DNA from: Lytechinus variegatus
Lineage: Eukaryota; Echinodermata; Echinoidea; Temnopleuroida; Toxopneustidae
DNA length: 64,000 nt
Assembly (NCBI RefSeq): GCF_018143015.1
Contig: NC_054741.1
Span: 44,914,092-44,978,091 of the forward strand
Direction: 5' to 3'
In this document: in pieces, positions 34,280 through 45,773 of the stretch
Numbering within the stretch: the first letter of the stretch is position 1
Layout of the letters: every line of letters begins with the position of its first letter
Program-made: the position numbers and the translations under genes
The notes under the pieces: model-generated
Databases searched by the model: none
Told to the model about the DNA's origin: nothing
Seen by the model: the letters and a program-made list of their open reading frames with translations, nothing else

Positions 34280-35105
34280 ACCTGAAAAAAGCTGCTATTT
34301 TTCACACTTTATTTTTGTTTGAGCCCAAATGATTTTTTGATCATGATCATGATAAAGCTGAATATGTATGCTTTAAAATGATATAGGTTTCAAAGTAAGA
34401 ATCGGTTTAATCGGGTCAAGATCACACTTTCATTTGCCAAGTACATGTAGCAGCTTGAAAACAAGAATACTGCACTCTGATTGGTCAAGGAGACCACCCA
34501 CTGGCAAATTACAACTGTTCCAGTGCCTGGGTTCATAGGAAGGTCACACTTCCCATGTGGTAATCTCCTCAAATACCCATGCCTGTTATTCTGTGAACCT
34601 TATCCAGCCAATCAGGGGGCCGTTTCATGAAAGGACTTGTCGGACGTTTTATCCGACAAGTCCCATTTTATCCGACAGTTACCATAGGAACAGTGCCTCT
34701 CAGCCAATCAAAATCGTGGAAAGATGTCAGATCTGACAACTTGTGGGATGAAAATATTGATGAAACGCTCGCCAGAACTCTGGATTTCATGCAAGCAGAG
34801 CTACCAAGTCTCACGCATAATGCGTGAGTCTCAAGCATTTTGGACTCTTGTTCATCCCCTCAAATCTCTGTCTCACGCAACTATCACAGCCTATCCCCAT
34901 ATACATTGTACACAATGTCTGTGATCTCACTCAGATTCACAGAAAATCTCTTTGAACTTGGCATCTCTGTGCAAGTACAAAATTTCAGAAATCTCATCTT
35001 GTACCTTGGTGGGAAAAGTATGATCTTGACCCGATTAAAAGGTGCCGCATATCAAGAGTGGCATTGTGAGAAAGTACAGAAGTTCAGCTTTATGGTGATA
35101 TAGAT
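34280..35105. mobile_element. MITE related to the 5.2-kb copy, long inverted ends
   Basis: The core ends TTTAATCGGGTCAAGATCA (from 34406) and its inverse (to 35039) form 19-bp inverted repeats, and homology continues outwards through GATAAAGCTGAA at both sides. The piece CAAGTACATGTAGCAGC with the following CAAGAATACTGC and CTGATTGGTCA matches the 5.2-kb copy inverted. A further small element with TTTCATGAAAGGACTTGTC and TTGATGAAACG ends seems to lie within, at about 34615-34775. Confidence 0.75.
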
Positions 35106-35109
35106 ATCA

Positions 35110-35929
35110 TTGAGGCTCAAAATAAAAAGTTTTGCACAATTTGCAAAAGAAAACAGAGGACGAAAATTCAGCTTTGAAGCACATTTTCAGGCCAGAAATT
35201 CACTTATTAAACAAAATATTGTATACAAAATAAATGGCAAATATGAAAGAGTAACATTTACTCTATCTGATTCTGCAATAATATTTCATTTAACTCGAGG
35301 TTAAACCAGGTTAATTCTTAGGGAAAGAAAATCTCACGAATCACAAGATTTTGCAAGGAGGAGGATTCAGTCACGAGATGATTTGGATGAATCTGGCCTT
35401 TTTGCTCATTAACATAGGGACCTGCGGTCTGACTGCTTAAGAAATAAAAGTATCAAAAACATTCATCTAAAATTGCACCCATGCATATTTATAACACACA
35501 GGTCTATTAGGTGTTTTAAATCGGGTGGGTTTAAAAATAAAAAACGAGTGTTTTAAATCACACCATTTAAAACGTGCCAACCCTACCATCAGAATCGCAT
35601 TTTACTCTTTTAATAACAAGTTGTATGTTTTTATCAAATAATATAGCAACTCCTCTTGCATTAGATTTGTTCCTCGTTATCCCTAAGCCATGTTTCAGAT
35701 ATACCAAGTATTGTAATATTTTTTTTTCAGGAATCAATTCATTCTAAAAAGGTTCTAAAATTATGTCTCAAGTGTCAACAATTAAAATGAAGCCTTGTTC
35801 AAGTATCTTTAGTATTGTTTATATACTATTTTTCATCATATCTTGTAAATGATTGGTTATCCATAATGATTGAGCAAATGCATTATGCTTGAGAGGCTTG
35901 TAATGCAATCGAGGTGAAGATGAGACCAA
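35110..35929. other. Unannotated stretch
   Basis: AT-rich intronic sequence. GGTGGGTTTAAAA and AAACACACCCG-like words near 35515-35575 (GTGTTTTAAATC twice) suggest a small local inverted repeat. No exon was seen. Confidence 0.4.
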
Positions 35930-37602
35930 ATGTCGTCAGTTCGTCCGTCACAATTCTTATGACACATAACTCTATAACTGTATGTCACTTTTCAACCAAA
36001 CTTGGATGGTAGATGGAATTTGGGGACCTGCATGTTATGCTGCAGTCGGAGGTCACATGGTAAGGTCAAGGTAATTTTCAGGTCAACACCTAACTCTGCA
36101 ACCGTAAGTCACTTTTCAACCAAACTTGGATGGTAGATTTACTTAGGGGACCTATATGTTATATTACAGTCGGAGGTCACATGGTAATGTCAAAGGTTAT
36201 TTTCAGGTCAACACCTAACTCCGCAACCGCAAGTCAATTTTCGACCAAACTTGGATGGTAAGATGTACTCAGGAGACCTGCATGTCATGCTGCAGTTGGA
36301 GGTCGCATGGTTAAAGGAGAATGAAACCTTTGGACCAAGATAGCTTGTTTGAAAACAGAAAAATAAAAAAAACAGATCAACGAAAGTTTTTTAAAAATCG
36401 GACAAGTAATAAGAAAGTTATGAGCTTTTGAATATTGCAATCACTAATGCTATGTAGATCCTCACATTGGCAATGCCACAAACGTGTGATGTCACTCTTG
36501 AACAACTCTCCCCATTACTTTAGTATATATTTCACTTAAATTGCCTCTTTTATTACATCTATCAGTAGAACATGTATTATTTCTATAGGAGGGAATGTAA
36601 TACAGATTTTTAAAGAATACATCATGGATAAAGAGTTTGTATCACCATATGAAAAAGCAAAAAGACACATTTTCAGGGTATTTCATAGTCCATCAAAGGG
36701 AAAGTTGTTCATCAGTGACATCAAACATCCTTGTCGCGTTGCCAATGGGAGGATCTCCATAGCATTAGAGATTGCAATATTCAAATGCTCATAACTTTCT
36801 CATTATTTGTCCGATTTTTCTCAAACTTTCTTTGTTCTTATTCTTTGATTTTTCCGTTTCGACACAAGCCTACTTGTTCCAAAGGTTTCATTCCCCTTTA
36901 AGTTTACATGCAAGACTCTCTTATGACACCTAACTCCGCAACTGTAAGTCACTTTTCAACCAAACTTGGATGGTAAATGGACTTGGTGGACCTACATGTT
37001 ATGTTGCAGTCAGAGGTCACATGGTAAGGTCAAAGGTCATTTTCAAGTCGACACCTAACTCCGCAACCGTAAGTCACTTTTCAACCAAATTTGGATGGTA
37101 GATGTACTTAGGGGACCTATATGTTATGTTACAGTCAGAGGTCACACAGTAATGTCAAAGGTCATTTTCAGGTCAACACCTAACTCCGCAACCGCAAGTC
37201 AATTTTAGACCAAACTTGGATGGTAGATGTACTTAGGAGACCTGCATGTCATGCTGCAGTTGGAGGTCGCATGGTAAGGTCAAAGGTCATTTTCAGGTCA
37301 ATGTTAAAGTTTCTGTGCAAGAATCTCATATGACACAACTCTGCAACTGTAAATCACTTTTCAACCAAACTTGGATGGTAGATGTACTTAAGGGACCTGC
37401 ATGCTATTGTTTTGGGCGGTCACATGGTATGGTCAAAATTAGAGTTTACGCAAGACTCTTATGACAAGTCTTATTCCATCCCAGTCATTTCACAGTGAAG
37501 TTTCGATACAATTTCTGTTGCTTGTCCTCGCAAACACCATATTTCTGGTTATTTTCATAAATGGGCGAGACACAAAATCTCTTTTGCCTTGTCTCAATTC
37601 AC
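35930..37602 (+). repeat. Family B tandem-cored repeat, copy 2, interrupted by a MITE
   Basis: The 5' end is decayed (GATGAGACC, then GTCGTCAGTTCGTCCGTCAC). Monomers have CTTTTCAACCAAACTTGG and ATGCTGCAGT as in the 19.7-kb copy. The 3' end ATGGGCGAGACACAAAATC with TTTTGCCTTGT is intact, 60 bp from the last cyclase acceptor. DR1 motifs lie near 37026 and 37276. A TTAA MITE splits it at 36311-36901. Confidence 0.85.
36315..36897. mobile_element. TTAA-flanked MITE, copy 1
   Basis: TTAA stands directly outside both ends (36311-36314 and 36898-36901). The ends AGGAGAATGAAACC and GGTTTCATTCCCCT begin inverted repeats of about 200 bp, with GAGCTTTTGAATATTGCAAT against ATTGCAATATTCAAATGCTC (each 20 bp or less). 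TTAA targets are typical of piggyBac-type transposases. Noncoding. Confidence 0.9.
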
Positions 37603-37660
37603 TTTAATTCTTTTACTGTATTTCCTCTCACTTGTATAGTATATTTTCCATTTTCATCAG

Positions 37661-37822
37661 GTTACTGAGGAAACAGCCAATGTACTATCAGAGCTTGGGT
37701 ATACCTGTGAGACTCGAGGCATCATTGCTGTCAAAGGTAAAGGAAAACTGAAGACGTACATAGTACGAAGGATGAGTCGCTCCATTTCACAGTCGACCAA
37801 TCTAAGCTCTGCCGTCTCATGA
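37661..37822 (+). CDS. ADCY2-like: Adenylyl cyclase, last coding exon with stop
   Basis: After TTTTCATCAG the exon reads 53 codons in phase 0 and a TGA at 37820. It starts VTEETANVLSELGYTCETRG and continues IIAVKGKGKLKTYIVRRMSR, then a short serine-rich tail SISQSTNLSSAVS. The VTEET...GYTC...RG wording matches vertebrate ADCY2 and ADCY7. The lysine of VKGKG binds the ATP phosphates (K1065 in AC2 numbering, family knowledge). The tail also resembles ADCY2, which ends SRSLSQSNVAS. With the three upstream exons this completes the C2 catalytic domain. The assembled segment is 49+71+42+53 residues allowing for the shared glycine. Confidence 0.98.
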   Translation, partial: VTEETANVLSELGYTCETRGIIAVKGKGKLKTYIVRRMSRSISQSTNLSSAVS

Positions 37823-38605
37823 TGATGGGTCCTGTTGCATAGCAACATGTACTGTCTTTGGTAACTTTTTCACTTATTGAACACTTCTTTATTTTGAGGA
37901 CTTCTGATAGTTGCTTAGCAACTGAACCTTTTGCCTGATGGGAAATTTGATGCCAATGTAGAACAGCGAAGTCAACATTCAGCTTATGAATTTGATACTC
38001 TAAATGATGGCAGGAGTGGAATACCTAGTAACCGCAATTACAAATAACTGCCACTGGTGGCAGCAGTAAGATAACTATTTGCAGCAATCAAGACAATTAG
38101 CTGAATTTAAGGATGTTCCAAATTTGTGTTTGTCCACATCATGATTAGCGCATACTTACACACTCTGCGCATTGACGTCACAATGGATGAACAGGTGTTT
38201 AATCAGCTGTAGATATCAGCTGAATTTCCCTGTTATCTGTAGACCCGATTTGTTGTTTTATGAACCTAATTCGTGGGAAATATTCCATGGTCCTTATATT
38301 TTAAAAACCTCTACAATTACAGAATACTTTACTCTGCAGTGCTGCAAAGTATGACAATATGACCTCGAGTTTGATTAATGGTAGAGTGGTTTGGAATTTT
38401 TCTTTAAATAGATACAAAGCATTTGGCACATTTTTGTGTTTTAAGAAGCATATTTTCTCTAACAAAAGTACGGATAGGATGAAAACAAGCACATGAGCCC
38501 CCATCTTTAATGTTTACACTTCTTTAGTATACCTTCCTCTACAGCATTGCAAATTTTGGTGAAAATAACATGGAATTTGAATAAAGTGCAGCATTATTTT
38601 ACTTC
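37823..38605 (+). other. Cyclase 3' UTR (inferred)
   Basis: Sequence without repeats follows the stop for about 760 bp and reaches an AATAAA. The length of the UTR is an inference from this signal. Confidence 0.6.
38580..38585 (+). terminator. Poly(A) signal AATAAA of the cyclase gene
   Basis: AATAAA in GGAATTTGAATAAAGTGCAG is the first strong signal after the stop that is not inside a repeat. Cleavage would be expected near 38600. Confidence 0.6.
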
Positions 38606-38644
38606 TCATATTTATCATAGAAATTTCTAACTTTTGGCTGTTCT

Positions 38645-39350
38645 GTGGGGGGGGGTTGATTCAACCCTTCCCCCCCTGAGATCTTGGCTGCTGATTGCGT
38701 GGGCGCAGCAAAAACTTGCACGCTGGTAGTGTACGATGTAATCTACAAAGCTGTATGGTAAAATTTTTCAAAATATTTATTCTATATGAATTAATTAGGC
38801 TAATTTATGCATGAATCATACTTTTTGCTCCAATTCACTAAATAAAGCTCCTAGAATGCTAATTTTAGGTAAAAATATTCTTCGTTGCATTCTTAACAAT
38901 CGCAATTGAGAAAAACTTTGGTTTGGAAATCAATTTCTTATGTATTTTATTGTTTTATGAATTTCTTCTGTATTTCTTTGTTTTTCAACCTTTTGTTTTT
39001 CTTTGTTTTTTTCACCAAATTTATTGCACAACCTTTTTGAAGCATAATTATGCTAAAATCAATTTATTTCAACTGTGAAATTAAAAATAATCATATCTTT
39101 ATGAATAATATGAGAAAACTCAATTTGCATTGACTTTGTACACAAAATCATGTTTTGGAACAATTTTTGGTCTGACATGCATTTACAAATGTTAGGTCAT
39201 TCCGGAACCGCATACCCAGGTGTCGCAAATTTGGTCTCAAAAGATGCAGGAGATTTAAAAGTATAAACTCTGCGAGTGGTGTGGTCAAAATAATTCACGT
39301 GGCGGAATGACTGCAGAAAAAGTTTGGGGGGGGCTTATTGAACCCCTGCC
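38645..39350 (+). repeat. Family X repeat, copy 2
   Basis: It begins GGGGGGGG, then GAGATCTTGGCTGCTGATTG, and ends in TTTGGGGGGGGCTTATTG. Interior phrases CACTAAATAAAGCTCCTAG and TTTATGCATGAATCATAC match copy 3 at 39.9 kb. It is followed directly by family A sequence, into which it seems inserted. Confidence 0.85.
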
Positions 39351-39360
39351 CTGTTTAGGG

Positions 39361-39751
39361 TTAACATCCTGTGCAAGTTTCAGGTCACATGACAAAGTTA
39401 ATATAGGGTCAACAAACTTTGGCCATGATGGGACTATTTGTTGAATTGCCACCATAACCTTGAAAGTTTTGATCTAGTTCATTAAACTTGGATATAAGAG
39501 TAATCAAGTAATCATTGAACATTCTGCATGAGTTTCAGGTCACATACCAAGGTCAAAGGTCATTTAAGTTCAATGAATTTTGACCATTTGGGGAATTATT
39601 GGATCGCCATCATTACTTTAAAAGTTTATAGACCTAGTTCATGAAACAAAGACAAAAGGGTAATCAAGTATCACTTATTGTTTTGCACGAGTCTTGGGTC
39701 ACATGGTCAAGGTCAAAGGTCATTTAGAATACATGAATATAGTGTTTTTGT
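39361..39751 (+). repeat. Family A repeat, monomers only
   Basis: Two and a half monomers have CACATGAC, ATCAAGTA and AGGTCAAAGGTCA (near 39548 and 39713). No 5' end; the family X copy precedes it. Confidence 0.8.
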
Positions 39752-41450
39752 CTCACCTGCATAGCAGAGTGAGATTTCAGGCACCGCTTTTCCGACGGCA
39801 GCGGCGAAGACGGCATCAACACCAAATCTTAACCAAAGGTTAAGGTTTTGAAATGACATCATAACTGAGAAAGTATATAGACCTAGTTGACCCTAAATCT
39901 CTCGGTTCATTTTGATTCTTGTCATTCCCGGGGGTGGAGGGGGCCATTATGGCCCCCCTAAAGATCTCAGCGGCGGATTGCGCGATCACACCGAAAATTT
40001 GCATGATGGTAGAGAATGATGTAATCTACGCAGTACTTTTGCATTGGTAAATTTCACTGAATTCATATATTTTTATTTTATATGAATTAATTATGCTAAT
40101 TTATTCATGAAATCATACTTTTTGCTCTGATTCACTAAATAAAGCTCCTAGAATGCTATTTTTTGTGAAAATATTCTTTATAGCATTTGAGCTATATTTT
40201 ATATATTATTAGTTCTAACGCGGGTTCTTCCAACATAGAAACAAGAACAGAGGGAGAGGTGGACGTTGCTAGTTTGAAGGTCTGTGCTCAACTGCCTTAG
40301 CTTGGCAGGGCAACATTTATTCTGCATTTCTTCTCTAGGCTCTCTTTGCACAAGGTACTAGATTTCAATACATATTCAAATTAACTTGGAAGATGACAAT
40401 AACAGAAGTAACACGTCATCATGAAAAAGAACCAATCACATATAAGGAATCTTATAACATAAATATTCATGATTCAGTCAACCAAGAGAGAGAGGAGGGG
40501 AGTAATTAACATAGCTGAGATACAGGGATTTGATAACAAATAGAATGGTCAAGTGCGGGGTGCAGGGAATGAAGGATGGATGAAGATAACAAAGGAGATG
40601 GGGATAACAAAGATAAATGAGGATAAAAGGCAAGAATGTTGATGAAGACTGAAGAAAAGGGGAAAGTAAATTGGGGTTATTTTGGAGAAGAGCAATGTCC
40701 TGAAAATGAGAGAGGGGTTAAGGAACTTGTGAACTCTGGCTTAAAAGCAGTGACCTTGTATGACCAAAACTGAAATGAACAAACAAACTGTAATAAACTT
40801 GAACGTACAAACTAGTTCCCTACACATTTTTAACAATTGTGAATGAAAAAAATTCTGGTACCAAGACCGATTTCTTATGTATTTAATTGTTTATTTAATT
40901 TCTTATGTATTTCTTTGTTTTTTTTTACTTTTTGTGTTTTTTATTGTTTTTCGATGGAAATCGTTCCAGACTTCTGATCATAAACAAGGCAAAATCAAGT
41001 AAGTCTAATCAGTGAAAGTAGAAATAATGATACATTTATGAATTTTGGCTGAAAAACACAATTTGCATTGGATTTGTACATGAAATCATGTTTATGAGCA
41101 ATTTTGGGTCTGACATGCGCTTACATAATGTTGCGAAATGTCGTAACCGCATACCCGGGTGTCACAAATTTGGACTCAAAATTTGCGCGAGACTTGAAAG
41201 TAAAAGTCAGTGAGTGGCGAGGTCCAAAAATTTTGCGCAGCAGATATATCGCAAAAATTGTTGATGCCCCTCCCCCCCCCCCCCCCCCGGAGAATTATGG
41301 TTAATGAAACTTGGACATAAGGTTAATGAACTATTACTGAACAACCTGTGCAAGTTTCGAGTCACATGACCAAGGTTAAAGGTCAATGAACTTTGGCAAT
41401 GTTGGGAGCATTTGTTGAATAACTCTGAAAGTGTATGGATCTATACACTA
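39752..41450 (+). repeat. Family A repeat split by family X copy 3
   Basis: After TTTTT a new family A start is seen (GTCTCACCTGCATAGCAG and its hairpin partner GAGTGAGA), which runs to about 39890. It stops at a family X copy (about 39935-41290) and resumes with TTAATGAAACTTGGACATAAGG to 41450. The order shows that X inserted into A. Confidence 0.8.
39935..41290 (+). repeat. Family X repeat, copy 3, with inner insertion
   Basis: It matches copy 2 from GATCTCAGCGGCGGATTGCG to GTAAAAGTCAGTGAGTGG and ends in a long C run at about 41266-41288. Between about 40189 and 40818 it carries some 630 bp that copy 2 lacks. The pentamer CATTT stands at both junctions and could be a target duplication of that insert, whose family I do not recognise. 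Confidence 0.75.
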
Positions 41451-41782
41451 CAAAAAAGTAAGTCCCCCCCTTGAACAAACATCAATAATTTCGTAACCAA
41501 TGCGAGTTGTTAATATATTTTTACATGAGCGTGTAGGTAATTGTATAAGCTACCCTCGGAGTAAATGTTGTGGACGTATTTTACGTCATGCTTCAGTGAG
41601 CTCCGTCAGAAGGCAAAAATGTCACTTTTCAAACTTCACGAGCCAAATATGATTTTGATTTCATTTTATCGGAACTAATTCCACATTCTCATCATGAAAA
41701 ATGGTCAGATGGTTTGTAAAAGGTGCTTTATAAAAGACGATACAACTTTTTTTGGCTAAATTTCATGGTTGAATAAACACAA
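41451..41782. other. Possible MITE end, then AT-rich flank
   Basis: CACTACAAAAAAGTAAGTCC at about 41449 looks like a transposon terminus that interrupts family A, but no inverted partner was found before the LTR element starts. Confidence 0.35.
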
Positions 41783-41787
41783 GTTAT

Positions 41788-41962
41788 TGTAATATAGTTC
41801 ATGTTGTACCCGGACAGAGAGTCAGATGAGTCAGTATTACCGGTTTATTTGTTATTTATTCAACGAACTTGAACACAACATTCTGCTGACTGGCAGACAT
41901 GTTAACTGGACAACCTTCGCCGTAGATGGCGGTATTAACTGTTAATATCTTACAACATTACA
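41788..41962 (-). repeat. LTR, left copy (175 bp)
   Basis: It starts TGTAATATAG and ends ACAACATTACA, with the TG...CA ends usual for LTRs. It is the downstream (3') LTR, because the element reads on the - strand. Confidence 0.96.
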
Positions 41963-41977
41963 TCCCTCCTTTTCTTT
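41963..41977 (-). other. Polypurine tract of the LTR element
   Basis: On the - strand AAAGAAAAGGAGGGA lies directly against the downstream LTR. In this family it primes plus-strand DNA synthesis. Confidence 0.85.
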
Positions 41978-42985
41978 AGAATTGTTGTTAACATATATTT
42001 ACATTGTTGCTATTAAAATTCTAAAACATGAAAGGATTGTGTGAGTTCTATTCATTTGTCTTTGACTGTATACAGTACATATAATGGGTTTCTTGCACAA
42101 ACTGAGTTGTTTGAAAATATGCACATCTTAGACAATAGAGCCTTATTTTAGTAAGTATAACTGAAGCTGAGTTGACACTCGAAATTGTGATATTTGAGTT
42201 ATTCTGTTCAGGATGTAAAATAGTATTGTACATTATTTCTGATATGAAAACACTTCAATTTGTGAAAGAAGGTCAATAAAACAATTAACCGTAATTTGTA
42301 AAAATGTCATGAGCAAAATATACCTTAGAAAAAACATTTTCCTTTTAACATTGAACAATTAGCAACATAATTATTCAAAATTCTATAGTCATAACGAAAT
42401 ATTGTTTAAACAACATTCTTCTTTCTTCGTCTTTTAATTGATACATTCAGGCTTTTGAGCATGTTTAAAATGTGGTAATTTGTCTTGTGGTTTTATCAAT
42501 CATTAGTAATCTTACAAATTCTGCTTTGTGGAAAAACAACAAAATTCCTGTTTTGCTTAAATTCAATATCTGGCAAAATAATCTTCTTTCCATGGTAGAA
42601 CATGTTTGAAAATATACCTTTAAACTTCTCCCTTCCTTTTCCAAAAGAAAGAGCTAAGCTGCAAAAGTATAGCAAATCTTTATACACAATAAGTAACACA
42701 CCTTCCTGTACGTGTGTTCTTAAACACATTATGCATGTATTATGCATATATGGCTGAGAAAGATTTAAAGTATCCACTGATCAACAGGATAATATAACAC
42801 TAACATTTATCAACCAATGTTTTACAAATATGCTTGTGACAAAATCTTCACAAATGTTTTGCAAACAGAGAACAAAAGCTTTAATTGTAGTCCTTTATCT
42901 ACATTGAGAAAATAACACAGCTCATTGTACATAGTCTTTCAGATATGAGGGTGGGCTGCGTTTTCGTGATGTAGTCTTAGTTTTT
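41978..42985. other. Noncoding internal part of the LTR element
   Basis: About 1 kb between the integrase end and the polypurine tract, AT-rich, with no recognised protein. Confidence 0.7.
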
Positions 42986-42988
42986 TGT

Positions 42989-44070
42989 TCAGACTTCTAG
43001 TTTTTGTGCAGGCATTGGCTGCATTGGCGATCTTTTAAAGTTCGCCACATTGCGTGTGACTCTTCTGAAGGTTGAGAGGCACTTTGCAGTTATCATGTTC
43101 CCTTTTCTCACTATGATCTGTAGGGGTTTAGGATCATATGGCGAGGTTAGTTTGTCATGATACATGTCTCTACGCACAATTACGATGTCACCAACTGAAA
43201 GGTCACATTCAGCAGTGCGAAGACGCTTGTCAGCATTAGATTTTTGTTTTTCTTTAGCGATTGCGTCATTCTTGTTGGCTTTGTCGTGATTTGCTGCATT
43301 TTCGTCGTTGCTGTATGTAGAACGCGAACTGATCTCGGGGAGACGCGTGACAGGATCGCGATCGAACATCAAGCGGAACGGGGTCACACTTGTCGAAGAA
43401 TGTGGTGTGGCGCGGTACTGTCGAAGATACTTGTAGAGCTCTTGTTTCCAATTCTTGGATTCAAGATGTGCAGCACGAAGAGCGGTGATGAGTGGTTTGT
43501 TAAACGCTTCAGCTTGGGCGTTTGCTTGCGGATAATGTGGAGTGATTTTCCAATGCTGGAATCCACAGTGAGATGCATAATCAGCGAAAGATTGCGAATT
43601 GAATGGGCTTCCGTTATCACTTTTGATTACTTTCGGGAATCCAAACACAGATAATACCTTGTCGAGAATGGGTATTACAGATTTCGCAGACACTGAACTA
43701 ACGGTTTCCACAACTGGATATCGTGAATACTCGTCTATCAATACCATCAGATATTCACCTGTGGGTAATGGACCACAGAAATCAATGCTCAAATTTTGCC
43801 ACGAGCCGGGCGGCATTTCGGACATTTTGAGAGGCTCTGGGCGTGTGCGGGTGTTGCGAAGGTTTGGCATACCGGACAAACTTTCACAAGTGATTCTACT
43901 TGGCGATCAAGCGATTCAAACCAAACTTTTGAGCGAAGCAACGATTTTGTACGCACAATTCCTGGATGGCCTTCATGGGCGATTTCAATGACACGCATCT
44001 GTAGAGATTCTGGTATCACAATACGCTTATCTCTCAACACAATATCATCTTCTGTGACTGTAATCTCATT
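42989..44070 (-). pseudogene. Integrase part of the young Ty3/gypsy element
   Basis: The zinc-binding part has HEGHPGIVRTKSLLR and CPVCQT. The catalytic core includes LSIDFCGPLPTGEYLMVLID, SDNGSPFNSQSF and PHYPQANAQAEAFNK. A basic C-terminal part (SVGDIVIVRRD) follows. Known role: insertion of the DNA copy. Confidence 0.9.
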
Positions 44071-45771
44071 GCAAACATTCCACATAGCGCGGTGAGATTC
44101 CTTGAGATCTTCCCACTTTCCACTGCGATAAGCTGCGATTGTAGCTTGAAGAGCTGGATCATGAGCCGTTTCCGAGCGGATGTCGTTAAGACTCACGGTT
44201 TTGGGAGTTGCATGCTGGGTCACGAAGTTGAGGTAGGTGTCAACATCAGGAAGTGATGTGGCAGCATTGTCGGTACGCAGGTGTCGGGAGATGTAGTCTG
44301 CCGGATTCGTCTTGGCGGGAGCATGGACCAAATCCATGTCATAGTGCTGCAGCTTTAACATCCAGTTGGCGATACGTGCTGAAGGAACAATTTTCGGCTT
44401 GCCGAAGATTGGGATCAGGGGTTTGTGGTCGGTCACCACGGTAAAATTGCGGCCAAACAGGTAGGTGTTGAGACGATTCACACCCCATGCTATGGCTAGA
44501 GCTTCCCGCTCGATCTGGCTGTAGCGCTGTTCTGTGGGAGTTAGGGAACGGCTGGCATAGATGATTGTTCGACCTTCCTGCATTAGCATAGCACCAAGCC
44601 CTACTGGACTCGCATCGACGTATAACGTGGTGTGCTTTGCTGTGTCAAAGTATGCTGAGACTGCAGTTTTCGATATAGAACCTTTCAGTGCTTGCCACGC
44701 TGCTTCATGTTCCTGGTTCCATTCAAACTTTGCCCCTTTTATCATGAGACTGCGTAGGGGTGCGGTAATTGTCGAGAGATTCAGGATGAAGCGTGAGCTG
44801 TAGCTGGCCATGCCAAGAAGACTTCTCACTTCCTGGGCGCTTGTCGGGCGAGCTGCTTCATGTATCGCGTCTACTTTCTCTGGATCAGGGGACACACCTT
44901 GGGCGGAGAACACAAGCCCAAAGAATGAGATGGTGGACTTGCAGAACTAGCATTTCTGCTTGTTCAGGGTCAGTCCGTGCTCGAGCAGACGCTTGAATAG
45001 GGTATTCAGTCTCTCGTCATGGGACGCTTGATCTGGTGCATTAACTAGGATGTCATCAGAGACATTGAGGACACCAGGTATGCCCTCGATAGTCTGACGA
45101 ATGGCATTTTGGAACACTTCGCTGGCAGAGGAGATTCCAAAATTCAGCCTTTTATAGCGCTTAAGGCCGACGTGTGTAGCAAATGTTGTGATGTATCTGC
45201 TTTCGAGGTCGAGTTCAAGCTGATGGTAGCTCAATTTCAGATCCAATTTGGAGAAGACTGTGGATCCATTCAGCTCTGCGATAAGTTCGTCCATAGTTGG
45301 TGTAGGGTGGCGTTCCCTCATGACTGCTTTATTGGCAGCTCTCATATCTACACAGATATGCACATTGTTGGGATCATTCGCTTTCGGGACTACTACAATC
45401 GGTGACACCCAAGGGGTAGGCCCGGTTGCGTCCTCTATGTCTGCCTCCTGTAGATCATTGAGTTGCCGCTCTATTTGTTTATGCAAATGGAATGGGGCAT
45501 TGCGGAAACGTGCTACCGGAGGGACAGAGGTGTCGATGTGAAGCTTAATTTTCGTGTCCTTCAACTTTCCTACTCCGGTGAATAGGGTAGGGTATGCGGA
45601 TGTGTGGTCGATAACGGGATCACCATCGATGGCATTCACTGTGTCCCGGATGGTCAGGAGCCCAAGTTCCTCCGCGGTGCTGCGTCCTAGCAGACAACCG
45701 TAAGACCCTTTTACAACGAAAACTTGGTCAGCCACGACTTTGTTTCGCGATTCTAGAGTTGGTGTAAACAC
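44071..45771 (-). pseudogene. Reverse transcriptase and RNase H part of the young Ty3/gypsy element
   Basis: Reverse transcriptase shows FSKLDLKLSYHQLELD, RYKRLNFGISSASEVFQ and the NVSDDILV catalytic loop. RNase H follows with LYVDASPVGLGAMLM, YSQIEREALAIAWGV and TDHKPL. The order before integrase confirms Ty3/gypsy. Confidence 0.9.
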
Positions 45772-45773
45772 TC

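Larger units (their letters stand above)
17837..37660 (+). other. Last cyclase intron, about 19.8 kb
   Basis: The intron is bounded by GTACAG and TTTTCATCAG. It is nearly all repeats: family X, B and C copies, a segmental duplication, hAT-like and foldback elements, MITEs and an unexplained GC-richer block. Confidence 0.8.
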
